Assembly (NCBI RefSeq): GCF_002903165.1
Contig: NZ_PPSK01000016.1
Span: 1-64,000, forward strand
Source: Halopseudomonas oceani
GTDB taxonomy: Bacteria; Pseudomonadota; Gammaproteobacteria; Pseudomonadales; Pseudomonadaceae
Reading direction: 5' to 3'
Length of the DNA: 64,000 nt
Below the pieces are notes generated by a model. The model was not told the origin of the DNA. It worked only from the letters and a program-made list of their open reading frames with translations, and did not search any database. Positions within the stretch are counted from its first letter, which is position 1; the number at the start of each line of letters is the position of its first letter. The translations under genes and the position numbers were made by a program. Shown piece by piece: positions 54,325 through 63,583 of this stretch.

Positions 54325-56667
54325 CTAAATCAGAGGGGTGCTTTGGTTTTCCAGATTGAGTCTGGAATTGTTATGGGGTGGCGGAAGCACCTGACTACCA
54401 ATTTCCCACCACCGTGGCAGCAGCTCGCGCACGGTGCGCTGGCCGAAGCGGTCGTCCAATAGATAGACCACGCCCTGATCCTCCGTTGTACGAATTACCC
54501 GTCCGGCTGCCTGCACTACCTTTTGCAACCCGGGGTACAGGTAGGCGTATTCGTAGCCGCTGCCAGCGCTGCCGTTGAACATGACTTCCAGCCGTTCGCG
54601 CATTTCTTCGTTGACCGGGTTGATCTGCGGTAGCCCGAGGGTCGCGATAAAGGCGCCGATCAGTCGACGCCCTGGCAGGTCGATGCCTTCGCCAAAAGCA
54701 CCACCGAGCACAGCGAAACCGATGCCTTGCCCCTGTTCGTGAAAGCGGGCCAGAAAGGCGCTGCGTTCTCCTTCGTTCATGCTGCGGGACTGAGTCCAGA
54801 CCGGGATATCCGGGTACAGGCGCTGGAACTTCTCCACGACCTGTTCGAGGTAGGCGTAGCTGCTGAAGAAGGCCAGATAGTTGCCGGGCTGGCGGGCAAA
54901 TTGTTGGGCCATCAGTTCGCTGATCGGCTGCAGGCTGGCAGTGCGGTGCTGGTAGCGGGTAGACAGGTTGCGGATGACCGAGACGCTGAGCTGACCTGCA
55001 TGGAACGGCGACTCGACTTCCAGCCATTGGCTGTCCTCGGGTAGCCCGAGCAGGTCACGGTAGTAATGGGCGGGGCTCAGGGTCGCAGAAAACAGCGTGG
55101 TGCTATGGGCGGTGGTAAAGCGCTGCTGGAGAAACGGAGCTGGCACCATGTTGCGCAGGCACAGGGTCGACAGGGTGCGGCGGCCACTGGCACCAGCGTG
55201 GCGGGTAATGTCGAACAGCGAGTGCGGACCGTAGGCTTCGGCCAGACGACAGAACAGCATGGCGTCGAAGTAGAACAGGATCAGCGCGTTGGCGTTGCCA
55301 TCGGGCTGGTCGGTCAGATGTTCGGTAATGGCGCTGACGGCTTTCTGCAGGCTGAGAATGAACAGGTCGGCAATCGCCGGGTAGATCTGATAGTCCTCGG
55401 TCTGGTCGCGGTGCAGTGCATTCCAGTGTCGGGCGACCCGGTCCAGCGGTGCTTTCAGGGCCACCGGGGCTTGTTTGCGCAGGGTATTGAATACGCCCTG
55501 GTCCAGCTCAGCGGTGTACATGCCGCGTGCCCGATCAATCAGGTTGTGGGCTTCGTCGACCAGTACGGTGACGCGCCAGTCATTGAGGACCGTCAGTCCG
55601 TAGAGCAGGGCGGTCATGTCGAAGTAGTAGTTGTAGTCGCCCACCACCAGATCGCTCCAGCGGCACAGCTCCTGACTGAGGTAGTAGGGGCAGATACTGT
55701 GTTTCAGGGCGATGCGGCGCACGGCAGCCTGATCGAGCCAGTGCTCGGCAACGGCCTCGGCACGGGCGGCCGGCAGACGGTCGTAGAAGCCTTCGGCGAG
55801 CGGGCAGGATTCGCCGTGGCAGGCCTTGTCCGGGTGTTCGCAGGCCTTGTCGCGGGCGATGTGCTCCAGAATGCGCAGGTTCAGTGGTGTCTCGCTGTGC
55901 GCACGCAGGCTTTGCAGAGCGTCCAGCGCGAGCTGACGACCGGGTGTCTTGGCGGTGAGAAAGAAAAGCCGATCTACCTGCTGTTCCGGCATCGCCTTGA
56001 GCTGCGGGAACAGGGTGCCGAGCGTCTTGCCGATGCCGGTGGTGGCCTGGGTCATCAGCGTCTTGCCGTCACGCGCCGCGCGGTAAACCGCCTTGGCCAG
56101 TTGGCGCTGGCCGGCACGGAAACTGGGGTAGGGGAAGGTCAGTTGCTGCAGCTGCTGATCGCGGGCACCACGGTGGTGGGTTTCCTGCCGGGCCCAGGCG
56201 ATAAAGCGGTCGCACTGCTGGGCGAAGAACTGGCGCAGCGCGTCGGCGGCAAACGTCTCACGAAAGACGGTTTCCTTTTGGGTGACGACATTGAAGTAAA
56301 CCACCGCCAGGTCAATCTCTTCGAGTTGCAGCTCGGCACACAGTAGCCAGCCGTAGACCTTGGCCTGCGCCCAGTGCAGCACCCGATGGTTGTCCGGGAT
56401 GCGGCTGATGTCGCCGCGGTGAGTCTTGATCTCTTCCAGCAGGTTTTGCTCGGGGTCGTAGCCGTCGGCCCGTCCGACTACCAGCAAACCGGGATAACTG
56501 CCTGCCAGCGTCAGCTCGCTGAGGTAGCCCGCGCCGCGGCGTGAGACCACGGTCTGGTGCCCGGCGATACCTTCCTGCGCGGTGGGCGCCGGGGTAAAGC
56601 GCAGGTCCAGGTCGCCTTGTTTAGCGGTGAACTCGCACAGCGCGCGCACGGCAACTTGATAGCTCAT
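54325..56667 (-). CDS. XPD/DinG-like DNA helicase with N-terminal PD-(D/E)XK nuclease
   Basis: A 780-residue protein from ATG 56667 (MSYQVAVRALCEF). Residues about 1-160 carry a PD-(D/E)XK nuclease core: D68 in VGRADGYDP, E79-x-K81 in LLEEIKTHRG and Q101 in WAQAKVYGW, the RecB/Cas4-type pattern. The helicase follows: Walker A TQATTGIGKT, DEAH box VLVDEAHNLIDRA, four Fe-S-type cysteines (ACEHPDKACHGESCP plus ICPYYLS) and C-terminal motifs such as GGAFGEGIDLPGRR and QAAGRVIRT. This is superfamily 2 Rad3/XPD type, expected to unwind 5'-3'. It overlaps the FAN1-like gene by 4 bp (56664-56667), so the two proteins are probably made together for crosslink or branched-DNA repair. Confidence 0.92.
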   Translation of the reverse strand: MSYQVAVRALCEFTAKQGDLDLRFTPAPTAQEGIAGHQTVVSRRGAGYLSELTLAGSYPGLLVVGRADGYDPEQNLLEEIKTHRGDISRIPDNHRVLHWAQAKVYGWLLCAELQLEEIDLAVVYFNVVTQKETVFRETFAADALRQFFAQQCDRFIAWARQETHHRGARDQQLQQLTFPYPSFRAGQRQLAKAVYRAARDGKTLMTQATTGIGKTLGTLFPQLKAMPEQQVDRLFFLTAKTPGRQLALDALQSLRAHSETPLNLRILEHIARDKACEHPDKACHGESCPLAEGFYDRLPAARAEAVAEHWLDQAAVRRIALKHSICPYYLSQELCRWSDLVVGDYNYYFDMTALLYGLTVLNDWRVTVLVDEAHNLIDRARGMYTAELDQGVFNTLRKQAPVALKAPLDRVARHWNALHRDQTEDYQIYPAIADLFILSLQKAVSAITEHLTDQPDGNANALILFYFDAMLFCRLAEAYGPHSLFDITRHAGASGRRTLSTLCLRNMVPAPFLQQRFTTAHSTTLFSATLSPAHYYRDLLGLPEDSQWLEVESPFHAGQLSVSVIRNLSTRYQHRTASLQPISELMAQQFARQPGNYLAFFSSYAYLEQVVEKFQRLYPDIPVWTQSRSMNEGERSAFLARFHEQGQGIGFAVLGGAFGEGIDLPGRRLIGAFIATLGLPQINPVNEEMRERLEVMFNGSAGSGYEYAYLYPGLQKVVQAAGRVIRTTEDQGVVYLLDDRFGQRTVRELLPRWWEIGSQVLPPPHNNSRLNLENQSTPLI

Positions 56668-58304
56668 GGCGCTTCCCACTGCACATGCACTACCTCAACC
56701 GGCATCGCGTGCTCGGCACAGAACGCCAGCCAGCGGCGCTGGTTGTCCTGCAGGCGATCGCCAGGCCCTTTGACCTCGACCATGCAATAGCGCTGCTCGG
56801 CGGGCCAGAACTGGATCAGGTCGGGCATGCCGGCGCGGTTGGCGCGGATGTCTTTGAGCATGCGTTCACACCAGAGCCGCAGGTGGCGGGCAGGGATGCA
56901 GTGCAAAGCCAGTTCCAGCAGTGGCTCATCTAGCAGCCCCCAGAACACAAAGGGTGACTGCAGCCCCTGCTTGCGCTGCCAGGTGCTGCGGATATGGTCG
57001 CGGTAACTGCCATCGTCGAGCCGGGCCAGCGCGGCATCGAACAGCGCCGCGCGGCGGTCGGCAAAGTCGGCGTCGTACAGGTCGGCTGGCCCGCTCTGGA
57101 ACGGGTGGAAGAAGGCGCCGGGCAGCGGTGCGAAGATGGCGTCCCAGCAGAGCAGGCCGAACAGGCTGCAGATCAGCGCATTCTCGACGTAGAACACCGG
57201 CGCCTCCGGGGTCGCCAGATGGGCAGCAACGGCCAGTTCGACACCCTGCGGGTCCGGCCCCGGCAGTATCAGTTGCGTGGTTTTCGTTTCGGGTTTCGGC
57301 ACGGGGCTGGGCACCGGCTGCTGGAGTTTGCGGCCAAGCCGCTTCAGTGCCCGCTCTACCAACTGCTGCTCGCTCGCAGTGTGAGGCGCCGCATGAGCCG
57401 TGGTTGCCAGCGTGTAGGCCTGTTCGTATTGCTCCAGCCGCTCATGCAGCCTGATTGCCCGCTGGCGTGCCTCGCTGTGGCTGCACTGCAGGTAGAGTGC
57501 CAGTGCCTGCTCCAGTTGCTGCTCGCGCTCCAACTGCTGGCCGAGCTGAAAGCGCAAACGCTGATGCCGACGTTCGATCCAGGGGTTGTCGGTAGCAAAA
57601 GGCGCAAGTTGAGCGACAATCGTCATGGCGTCGTCGCCGGCCTCAAGCTCGTCCCGACAACGCCTGAGAAAAATGTATTGGTCAACATCGCAGGGCTGAT
57701 GAAAGCTGCGCGAATGGGCCGGAAACGGCACCGACTCGTACTGCTGGACGTCGAGCTCGGTCAGCACGAACTCGCTCCAGTCCTGCGACAGATTGCCGAA
57801 AAACAGCAACCTGAAATGATCGCACAGATCACTGATCTGCAGACTCAAGACATTGTCTGTCGGGATGCCTGGCCAGGCGTGCCAGGGCCTTGGTGCGTGA
57901 TTACCGGCCAACAATGTATCGATCAGCGCCTGCTTGCCCAGCTTGCCGGCCTGCTCAACGCCCAGATCCAGTGACGCCAATTCCGTCTTGAGCAGCAGCC
58001 TGGCGAGGCTGGATACATCGATGGGTTCTTCAACGGACAACCAGTTCAGGTCCAGCAGAGGCTGCGCCGCGGACTCAATATCGCCGATCTCCTCATAGCG
58101 CAGCCGGCTGACCCGGAAATGATCGCCCTTTCGCATGATCAAGCGCACCAGCAGCGCCCGTGAGCGCTCGGGCAGGGTCGGAAAATGCTGAACAAACCGG
58201 CGTTCCTGCTCACCCAGCAGATCGTCATAGCGCGCACTAACCCACTCCAGAACAAACTCGAAGTTGCGCAGGTAGTAGAAGTCGGTCGCGAGCAGAGCGG
58301 GCAT
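56664..58304 (-). CDS. FAN1-like VRR-NUC domain structure-specific nuclease
   Basis: A 546-residue homologue of Fanconi-associated nuclease 1. The N-terminal part (FYYLRNFEFVLEWVSARYDDLL, then SRALLVRLIMRKGDHFRVS, LRYEEIGD) matches the SAP-like DNA-binding region, the middle is a helical TPR-like region, and the C-terminal VRR-NUC domain has D495 in GMPDLIQFW, E510-V-K512 in MVEVKGPGDRL and RLQDNQRRW. The 15- and 17-residue spacings agree with those I recall for the P. aeruginosa FAN1 catalytic residues. The expected activity is 5'-flap endonuclease/5'-3' exonuclease in interstrand-crosslink repair. The gene overlaps the start of the helicase-nuclease by 4 bp. Confidence 0.92.
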   Translation of the reverse strand: MPALLATDFYYLRNFEFVLEWVSARYDDLLGEQERRFVQHFPTLPERSRALLVRLIMRKGDHFRVSRLRYEEIGDIESAAQPLLDLNWLSVEEPIDVSSLARLLLKTELASLDLGVEQAGKLGKQALIDTLLAGNHAPRPWHAWPGIPTDNVLSLQISDLCDHFRLLFFGNLSQDWSEFVLTELDVQQYESVPFPAHSRSFHQPCDVDQYIFLRRCRDELEAGDDAMTIVAQLAPFATDNPWIERRHQRLRFQLGQQLEREQQLEQALALYLQCSHSEARQRAIRLHERLEQYEQAYTLATTAHAAPHTASEQQLVERALKRLGRKLQQPVPSPVPKPETKTTQLILPGPDPQGVELAVAAHLATPEAPVFYVENALICSLFGLLCWDAIFAPLPGAFFHPFQSGPADLYDADFADRRAALFDAALARLDDGSYRDHIRSTWQRKQGLQSPFVFWGLLDEPLLELALHCIPARHLRLWCERMLKDIRANRAGMPDLIQFWPAEQRYCMVEVKGPGDRLQDNQRRWLAFCAEHAMPVEVVHVQWEAP

Positions 58305-58552
58305 GGCTTGAATCGGATACTGGTTGAATGTCCAGCATTGTGCGCATCTGCTCGGGTGAATTCAAGCACTGGGGGTCTTTGGCCGAACGCAGCTAAGCAC
58401 GCTCGCAGCTGGTGTTGCGGGGTGGGGCTTGCTATGACCTCAATCACTTAAGGCTTGCGTTCCGTTCATTCCCATAATCCCGCGTCGCTACAAATAAATG
58501 CGCTGTGTAGCTCGATTTAGAGCGGTCAGCCGTGGTGCGCTACGCGTATTCG

Positions 58553-58569
58553 CGCACCCTATAGGTGCG
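58553..58569. promoter_or_regulatory. CGCACC-N5-GGTGCG dyad upstream of the BMP operon
   Basis: CGCACC (58553-58558) and GGTGCG (58564-58569) are perfect inverted arms around CTATA. It may be an operator or a short hairpin; nothing identifies a binder. Confidence 0.3.
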
Positions 58570-58650
58570 TCGATGGCGCGATTTTCAGACGTGACACCCC
58601 CATAACCTGCGGTTCCGACTATCTGGCATAAAGAATGCTTGCATGCTCGC

Positions 58651-58672
58651 TGGTATACAAGATGGTATTCAA
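58651..58672. promoter_or_regulatory. Direct repeats TGGTATACAA / TGGTATTCAA
   Basis: Two near-identical decamers (58651-58660 and 58663-58672) are spaced 12 bp apart, about 60-80 bp before the BMP gene start. The TGGTATAC core resembles half sites of FadR-type GntR regulators, which often control uptake operons. Confidence 0.35.
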
Positions 58673-58733
58673 AGTCATGCGCGCGTCCAGCGAGCTAAAT
58701 CCCGCTAGCCGCACACGCAAAAAGGAGCTTTTC

Positions 58734-59843
58734 ATGTCGAATATTGATCGTCGCACATTATTGAAACTGGCCGGACTAATTGGCGTGACTGCGGCGATGC
58801 CGTTCAGCTTTGCCCGCGCCTCTGACCAGCCGTTGGTGGTTGGTTTTATCTACGTTGGTGCGCGTGACGACTTTGGCTACAACCAGGCGCACGCCGAGGC
58901 GGCCGCCATCATCAAGACGCTGCCGAATGTGGTGGTGATTGAAGAAGAGAACGTGCCCGAGACGGTGGCGGTGCAAAAATCCATGGAAGCGATGATCCGT
59001 CAGGACGGCGCTACGCTGATCTTCCCGACATCTTTCGGGTACTTCGACCCTCACGTTATCAAGATGGCAGAGCGTTTCCCCGATGTGCACTTCGCCCACT
59101 GCGGCGGCCTGTGGACCGAGGGCGTGCACCCGACCAATGCCGGCAGCTTCTTTGGTTACATCGACGAAGGCCAGTATCTGAACGGCGTGGTTGCCGGGTT
59201 TGCCAGCAAGACCAAAAAGCTCGGCTTTATCGCCGCCAAGCCGGTACCGCAGGTGCTGCGTAACATCAACGCCTTTACCTTGGGCGCGCGCTCGGTTGAC
59301 CCGGAAATCACCACTACCGTGATCTTTACCGGTGACTGGTCCTTGCCGATCAAGGAAGCCGAAGCGGCCAACAGCCTGATCGACCAAAGCTGTGACGTGC
59401 TGACCTGCCACGTCGATGGCCCCAAGGTCATCGTGGAGACTGCCGAGAAACGCGGCGCCATGACCTGTGGCTATCACGCCGATCAATCCGCGCTGGCGCC
59501 CAACGGCTACCTGACCGGTGCCGAGTGGAACTGGGAAACCCCGTACCGCGCCCACGTGGCGGCGTCGCAGGCAGGTCAGCCGATGATCAACTTCCTGCGG
59601 GGCGGCCTGAAGGAAGGCTTCGTCAAGACCTCGCCCTACGGGCCGCTGGTCAGCGATGAGGCCAAGGCACGCGCTGACGCTGTCAAGGCGGAGATGCTGG
59701 CCGGTGGGTACGCCATCTTCCGCGGCCCGCTGAAGGACAATCAGGGCAACGAGGTGATCGCCGCCGGCACTGCGCTGGGTCAGACCGATGTCGTGCTGGA
59801 GAGCATGGACTATCTGGTCGAAGGCGTACGCGGCCAGATTTGA
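58734..59843 (+). CDS. BMP-family ABC transporter substrate-binding protein
   Basis: A 369-residue periplasmic protein from ATG 58734, with AAGGAG at 58721-58726. The N-terminus has a twin-arginine signal (DRRTLLKLAGLIGVTAAMPF), so export is probably via Tat. The mature part is a BMP/Med-type binding fold: VVGFIYVGARDDFGYNQAHAE, then PDVHFAHCGG, GYIDEGQYLNGVVAGF and GYHADQSALAP. BMP proteins bind nucleosides, purines or related small heterocycles and amides. It heads an operon with two permeases, an amidase, a cysteine hydrolase and an ATPase, which points to a nitrogen-rich substrate hydrolysed after uptake. Confidence 0.93.
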   Translation: MSNIDRRTLLKLAGLIGVTAAMPFSFARASDQPLVVGFIYVGARDDFGYNQAHAEAAAIIKTLPNVVVIEEENVPETVAVQKSMEAMIRQDGATLIFPTSFGYFDPHVIKMAERFPDVHFAHCGGLWTEGVHPTNAGSFFGYIDEGQYLNGVVAGFASKTKKLGFIAAKPVPQVLRNINAFTLGARSVDPEITTTVIFTGDWSLPIKEAEAANSLIDQSCDVLTCHVDGPKVIVETAEKRGAMTCGYHADQSALAPNGYLTGAEWNWETPYRAHVAASQAGQPMINFLRGGLKEGFVKTSPYGPLVSDEAKARADAVKAEMLAGGYAIFRGPLKDNQGNEVIAAGTALGQTDVVLESMDYLVEGVRGQI

Positions 59844-59851
59844 GGTAGCTG

Positions 59852-60958
59852 ATGAAACCTCGCAATGCGATCTATCGGGCCGGGGGGCTGTTGCTCCCCG
59901 GTCTGCCAACCCTGCTCGCTGCGCTGACGACCTTTGTGCTGTTCATGCTGTTTCTGGCAGTGCAGGGCAAGCCTGCCTGGCAGGCCTGTCAGCTGGTGGT
60001 ACAAGGGGCATTCGGCTCGGCCTTCGCCTGGGAAAACACCCTGCAACGTGCCGCGCCGTTGATGCTGACTGCTCTCTGCGTCGCGCTGCCGGCGCGTGCA
60101 GGGTTGATCATTATCGGTGGGGAGGGCGCACTGGTGCTGGGTGGTCTCGCTGCGGCGGTTGCGCCGCTCTGGCTGCCTGACATGCCGGTCTTGCTCTTGC
60201 TGCTGTGCATGGCGTTGTCGGCAATGGTGGTCGGTGGGTTCTGGATTGGTCTGAACGGCTGGATGCGTCAGAAGCGTGGCCTGAACGAAACCATTGGCAG
60301 TCTGCTGCTTTCCTACGTTGCCATCGCGATCTTCAATCAGTTGGTTGAAGGCCCGCTGCGTGACCCGGCCAGCCTTAACAAACCTTCGACAATTCCGCTG
60401 AATGAGAACCTCATGATCGGCCCGATCAGTGACGCTTTTCAGGTGCATTGGGGGCTGGTGGTGGGGGTTATCGCCTGCTTACTTGCTCAGGTATTGGTGC
60501 GCAACAGCGTCACTGGTTTCTCGCTGCAGGTAGTCGGTGGCAACGTCCGCACCGCACGCATGATCGGTCTGCCGGTTGACCGGTTGGTGATTCTGACCTG
60601 TGTGCTGGGCGGCGCTTGCGCCGGCCTAGCCGGGATGTTTGAAGTGGCCGCAGTGCAGGGCAGTGCCAACGCAGCAATTATCGCCGGCTACGGTGCCAGC
60701 GGCATTCTGGTCGCCTTTGCGGCGCGGCAGAACCCGCTGGCGATCATTGTCTGCGCCATCCTCCTAGGCGGCATTGAGGCCAGTGGCAGTCTGCTGCAGC
60801 GCCGACTCGGCCTGCCGAACGCCACCACGCTGATCCTGGAGGGGATTCTGTTTACCAGCCTGCTGGCCTGGGAAGCCTTGACCCCGCGCATTGTCGCCTG
60901 GCGCTTGCGTCTGAATGAGCGTGCCGAACAGACGCAGGGGGCGTTGCAACATGGCTGA
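59852..60958 (+). CDS. ABC transporter permease, BMP/nucleoside type (first)
   Basis: A 368-residue inner-membrane permease of the BPD_transp_2 family (YufP-like), with about nine or ten helices starting at LLLPGLPTLLAALTTFVLFML. Landmarks are PLMLTALCVALPARAGLIIIGGEG and GLNETIGSLLLSYVAIA, the EAA-like coupling region. It begins 8 bp after the binding-protein stop (GAGGTAG precedes the ATG). The gene end overlaps the start of the second permease by 8 bp, so the two are translationally coupled and form the heterodimeric channel. Confidence 0.92.
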   Translation: MKPRNAIYRAGGLLLPGLPTLLAALTTFVLFMLFLAVQGKPAWQACQLVVQGAFGSAFAWENTLQRAAPLMLTALCVALPARAGLIIIGGEGALVLGGLAAAVAPLWLPDMPVLLLLLCMALSAMVVGGFWIGLNGWMRQKRGLNETIGSLLLSYVAIAIFNQLVEGPLRDPASLNKPSTIPLNENLMIGPISDAFQVHWGLVVGVIACLLAQVLVRNSVTGFSLQVVGGNVRTARMIGLPVDRLVILTCVLGGACAGLAGMFEVAAVQGSANAAIIAGYGASGILVAFAARQNPLAIIVCAILLGGIEASGSLLQRRLGLPNATTLILEGILFTSLLAWEALTPRIVAWRLRLNERAEQTQGALQHG

Positions 60959-61871
60959 TCTTGATCTGGCGACTTTCTTTCTGGCCCTGCTGGCGGGTGC
61001 AATCCGGGTCGGTACACCGTTCATTTTTGTCAGCCTCGGCGAGTGTCTGACGGAGAAGAGCGGGCGCATCAACCTGGGTCTGGAAGGCATTCTGGTCAGT
61101 GGCGCGATGGCGGGTTACGCCGTGGCCTATCTCAGCGGTTCTGCCTGGACGGGCGTGTTGGCGGCTGGCGGCACCGGTTTGCTGCTCGGGCTGTTGCATG
61201 GGGCGATCTGCTCGCTGCCGCGGGTCAACGACATTGCGGTCGGTATCGCGCTGATGGTGCTGGGCACTGGCCTGGCCTTCTTCCTCGGCAAAAACTTTAT
61301 CCAGCCACAGGCCCCGTCTTTGGTGGCCATCGGGCTGGGTGACTGGAGCGATGACGAGCGGGTGCGCTCGGCGCTCAGTATCAACGTGTTGTTCTTTATC
61401 GGCGTGGCACTGGCCTTTGCGCTGCATTGGGGCCTGCGTAGTACGCGCTGGGGTCTGATGCTGCGGCTGGTGGGTGACCATGCCGAATCGGCCCGTGCGC
61501 TGGGCTATCGCCCGGTGCTGGTGCGCATCGCGGCAACCGCTGCCGGTGGCTTTTTGGCCGGTATCGGCGGCGCCTACCTGTCGCTGTATTACCCGGGCAG
61601 CTGGAACGAAGGGCTGTCGAGCGGGCAGGGGATCATGGCGGTTGCGCTGGTGATTTTTGCCCGCTGGCAACCCATGCGCTGCCTGTGGGCGGCGCTGCTG
61701 TTCGGCGCTGCCGGGGCCATCGGCCCGGCGTTGCAGTCGGTCGGCATCAGTACCGGCTACTACCTGTTTGCTGCTGCGCCCTACGCGCTCACGCTGGCAG
61801 TGATGTTCATCACCTGCCGGCCCAATCAAACCCTGAGCGGCGCCCCCGGCGAGCTCAGTCTGACTCGATAG
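60951..61871 (+). CDS. ABC transporter permease, BMP/nucleoside type (second)
   Basis: A 306-residue permease of the YufQ-like branch, from ATG 60951 overlapping the previous stop. It has about eight to ten helices: LATFFLALLAGAIRVGTPFIF, the family signature EKSGRINLGLEGILVSGAMAG, and INDIAVGIALMVLG-like text (VNDIAVGIALMVLGTG). The final GQGIMAVALVIFARWQP segment is also typical. It pairs with the preceding permease; the cognate ATPase gene begins at 63584 after two enzyme genes. Confidence 0.93.
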   Translation: MADLDLATFFLALLAGAIRVGTPFIFVSLGECLTEKSGRINLGLEGILVSGAMAGYAVAYLSGSAWTGVLAAGGTGLLLGLLHGAICSLPRVNDIAVGIALMVLGTGLAFFLGKNFIQPQAPSLVAIGLGDWSDDERVRSALSINVLFFIGVALAFALHWGLRSTRWGLMLRLVGDHAESARALGYRPVLVRIAATAAGGFLAGIGGAYLSLYYPGSWNEGLSSGQGIMAVALVIFARWQPMRCLWAALLFGAAGAIGPALQSVGISTGYYLFAAAPYALTLAVMFITCRPNQTLSGAPGELSLTR

Positions 61872-61880
61872 GAGATACCC

Positions 61881-62888
61881 ATGTCCAGTGGTCTTGGTGG
61901 TCTTAACAAGTCGCCGAACGGTGTTGTCATCGGTCTGGCGCAACTGGCATTGCCTGATCCGCATACCCGCGCCGAGCTGTGGGAACAGACCCAGAAGGTC
62001 GTTGCCATGGTTGGCAAGGCGCGGCGCAGTGTGGCCGGGATGGATCTGATCGTGTTCCCGGAATACTCGCTGCACGGCCTGTCGATGGATACCTCCGACG
62101 ACATCATGTGCACCCTCGATGGCCCGGAAGTCAGCGCCCTGCGTCAGGCCTGCGTCGACAACGCGATCTGGGGCTGCTTCTCGATCATGGAAGCCAACCC
62201 CAACGGTAACCCCTACAACAGCGGCATTATCGTCAACGATCAGGGCGAGATTCAGTTGTATTACCGCAAGTTGCATCCTTGGGTCCCGGTCGAGCCGTGG
62301 GAACCAGGTAATCTTGGGATTCCGGTCTGCGACGGGCCAAAGGGCAGCAAGCTGGCGTTGATCATCTGCCATGACGGCATGTTCCCCGAGATGGCCCGAG
62401 AATGTGCTTACAAGGGCGCGGAAATCATGATCCGCACCGCCGGCTACACCGCGCCGATCCGTCATTCCTGGCAGATCACCAACCAGGCCAACAGCTTCTG
62501 CAACCTGATGCAGACTGCCAGCGTGTGCATGTGCGGCTCAGACGGCACCTTCGACTCCATGGGCGAGGCGATGTTTGTCGACTTTGACGGCACGCCGATG
62601 GCGGTAGGGGGCGGCCGCGCCGACGAAATTGTCAGCTGCGAAATGCGCCCGGACCTGGTACGCGAAGCGCGCATTCACTGGGGCGTGGAAAACAACATCT
62701 ATCAGTTCGGCCACCGCGGCTACACGGCCGTCAAGGGCGGCGCGCAGGACGCACCCTACAGCTACATGCATGACCTGGTCGCCGGCCAATACCGGCTGCC
62801 CTGGGAAGACGAGGTGGTCCACACCGACGGCACTTCCTGTGGCTTCGACACGCCCGAACGGGCCTATCAGCCGGCTGAGGAGCACTGA
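61881..62888 (+). CDS. Formamidase/aliphatic amidase, nitrilase superfamily (AmiF-like)
   Basis: A 335-residue cytosolic amidase. The nitrilase Glu-Lys-Cys triad is E61 in VFPEYSLHG, K130 in YYRKLHPW and C163 in IICHDGMFPE. The full-length pattern (GGSKLA-like GSKLALIICHDG, NNIYQFGHRGYTAVKGG, LPWEDEV) follows formamidase AmiF, about 334 residues, more closely than acetamidase AmiE, judged from memory. The reaction would release ammonia from formamide or a similarly small amide. TAGGAGA before the ATG is the ribosome-binding site. Its place between the importer permeases and a biuret-hydrolase-like gene suggests a pathway that breaks C-N bonds of an imported compound; the true substrate is untested. 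Confidence 0.9.
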   Translation: MSSGLGGLNKSPNGVVIGLAQLALPDPHTRAELWEQTQKVVAMVGKARRSVAGMDLIVFPEYSLHGLSMDTSDDIMCTLDGPEVSALRQACVDNAIWGCFSIMEANPNGNPYNSGIIVNDQGEIQLYYRKLHPWVPVEPWEPGNLGIPVCDGPKGSKLALIICHDGMFPEMARECAYKGAEIMIRTAGYTAPIRHSWQITNQANSFCNLMQTASVCMCGSDGTFDSMGEAMFVDFDGTPMAVGGGRADEIVSCEMRPDLVREARIHWGVENNIYQFGHRGYTAVKGGAQDAPYSYMHDLVAGQYRLPWEDEVVHTDGTSCGFDTPERAYQPAEEH

Positions 62889-62891
62889 ACC

Positions 62892-63581
62892 ATGACCGAA
62901 CGCTATCTGGACTCTGCTCCCTATCCCTGGCCCTACAACGGCAACCTGACGCCGGAGAACACCGCGCTGATCGTGATCGACATGCAGACCGATTTCTGCG
63001 GTGAAGGCGGCTACGTCGACTCGATGGGCTACGACCTGTCGCTGACCCGCGCCCCGATCGAGCCGATCAGCCGGGTACTGGAAGTGCTGCGTGAGCAGGG
63101 CTTCTGGATCATCCATACCCGTGAAGGGCATCGCCCGGACCTGTCGGACCTGCCGGCCAACAAGCGCTGGCGCTCTCAGCGTATTGGCGCGGGTATCGGT
63201 GACACCGGCCCCTGCGGGCGCATCCTGGTGCGCGGCGAGCCCGGCTGGGAAATCATCCCCGAGCTGGCGCCCCTGGACGGCGAGATCATCATCGATAAGC
63301 CCGGCAAGGGCTCGTTCTGCGCCACGGATCTGGAGCTGATCTTGCGTACCCGTGGTATCGAAAACATCATTCTGGCCGGCATCACCACGGACGTATGCGT
63401 GCATACCACCATGCGCGAGGCGAACGACCGCGGCTTCGAGTGCATTTTGCTGGAAGATTGCTGCGGCGCGACCGACCACACCAACCACCTGGCGGCCTTG
63501 AGCATGGTTAAGATGCAGGGCGGCGTGTTCGGCGCGATTGGCGACTCGACCATGCTGATCGACTGCCTCAAGCGGAGCTGA
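62892..63581 (+). CDS. Isochorismatase-like cysteine hydrolase, probable biuret amidohydrolase (BiuH-like)
   Basis: A 229-residue cysteine hydrolase. The catalytic triad is D30 in [11 protein letters not shown]136 in [10 protein letters not shown] and C169 in [12 protein letters not shown]. As I recall it, Rhizobium biuret hydrolase has D36/K142/C175 and a substrate Gln at 215; this protein has the same spacing shifted by six, with Q209 in [10 protein letters not shown], and the same YPWPYNG and [10 protein letters not shown] text. Biuret to allophanate plus ammonia is therefore the best guess. Ureidoacrylate or carbamoyl-amide hydrolases of the same superfamily are alternatives. It starts 3 bp after the amidase stop (GAGGAG upstream). 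No allophanate hydrolase gene is in view; it could lie past the window. Confidence 0.85.
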   Translation: MTERYLDSAPYPWPYNGNLTPENTALIVIDMQTDFCGEGGYVDSMGYDLSLTRAPIEPISRVLEVLREQGFWIIHTREGHRPDLSDLPANKRWRSQRIGAGIGDTGPCGRILVRGEPGWEIIPELAPLDGEIIIDKPGKGSFCATDLELILRTRGIENIILAGITTDVCVHTTMREANDRGFECILLEDCCGATDHTNHLAALSMVKMQGGVFGAIGDSTMLIDCLKRS

Positions 63582-63583
63582 AC

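Larger units (their letters stand above)
58305..58733. other. Promoter region of the BMP transporter operon
   Basis: About 430 bp between the divergent FAN1-like gene and the BMP operon. It holds no convincing gene. Two candidate regulatory motifs are listed separately: a CGCACC/GGTGCG dyad and two TGGTAT direct repeats close to the operon start. Confidence 0.5.

Noticed and set aside
55066-56346. A 426-codon plus-strand open frame opposite the helicase
   Set aside because: It overlaps the helicase catalytic motifs on the minus strand and has no domain of its own.
60852-62465. A 537-codon minus-strand open frame opposite the permease and amidase
   Set aside because: It spans parts of three well-supported genes and is His/Arg/Gln-rich, typical of antisense frames in GC-rich DNA.
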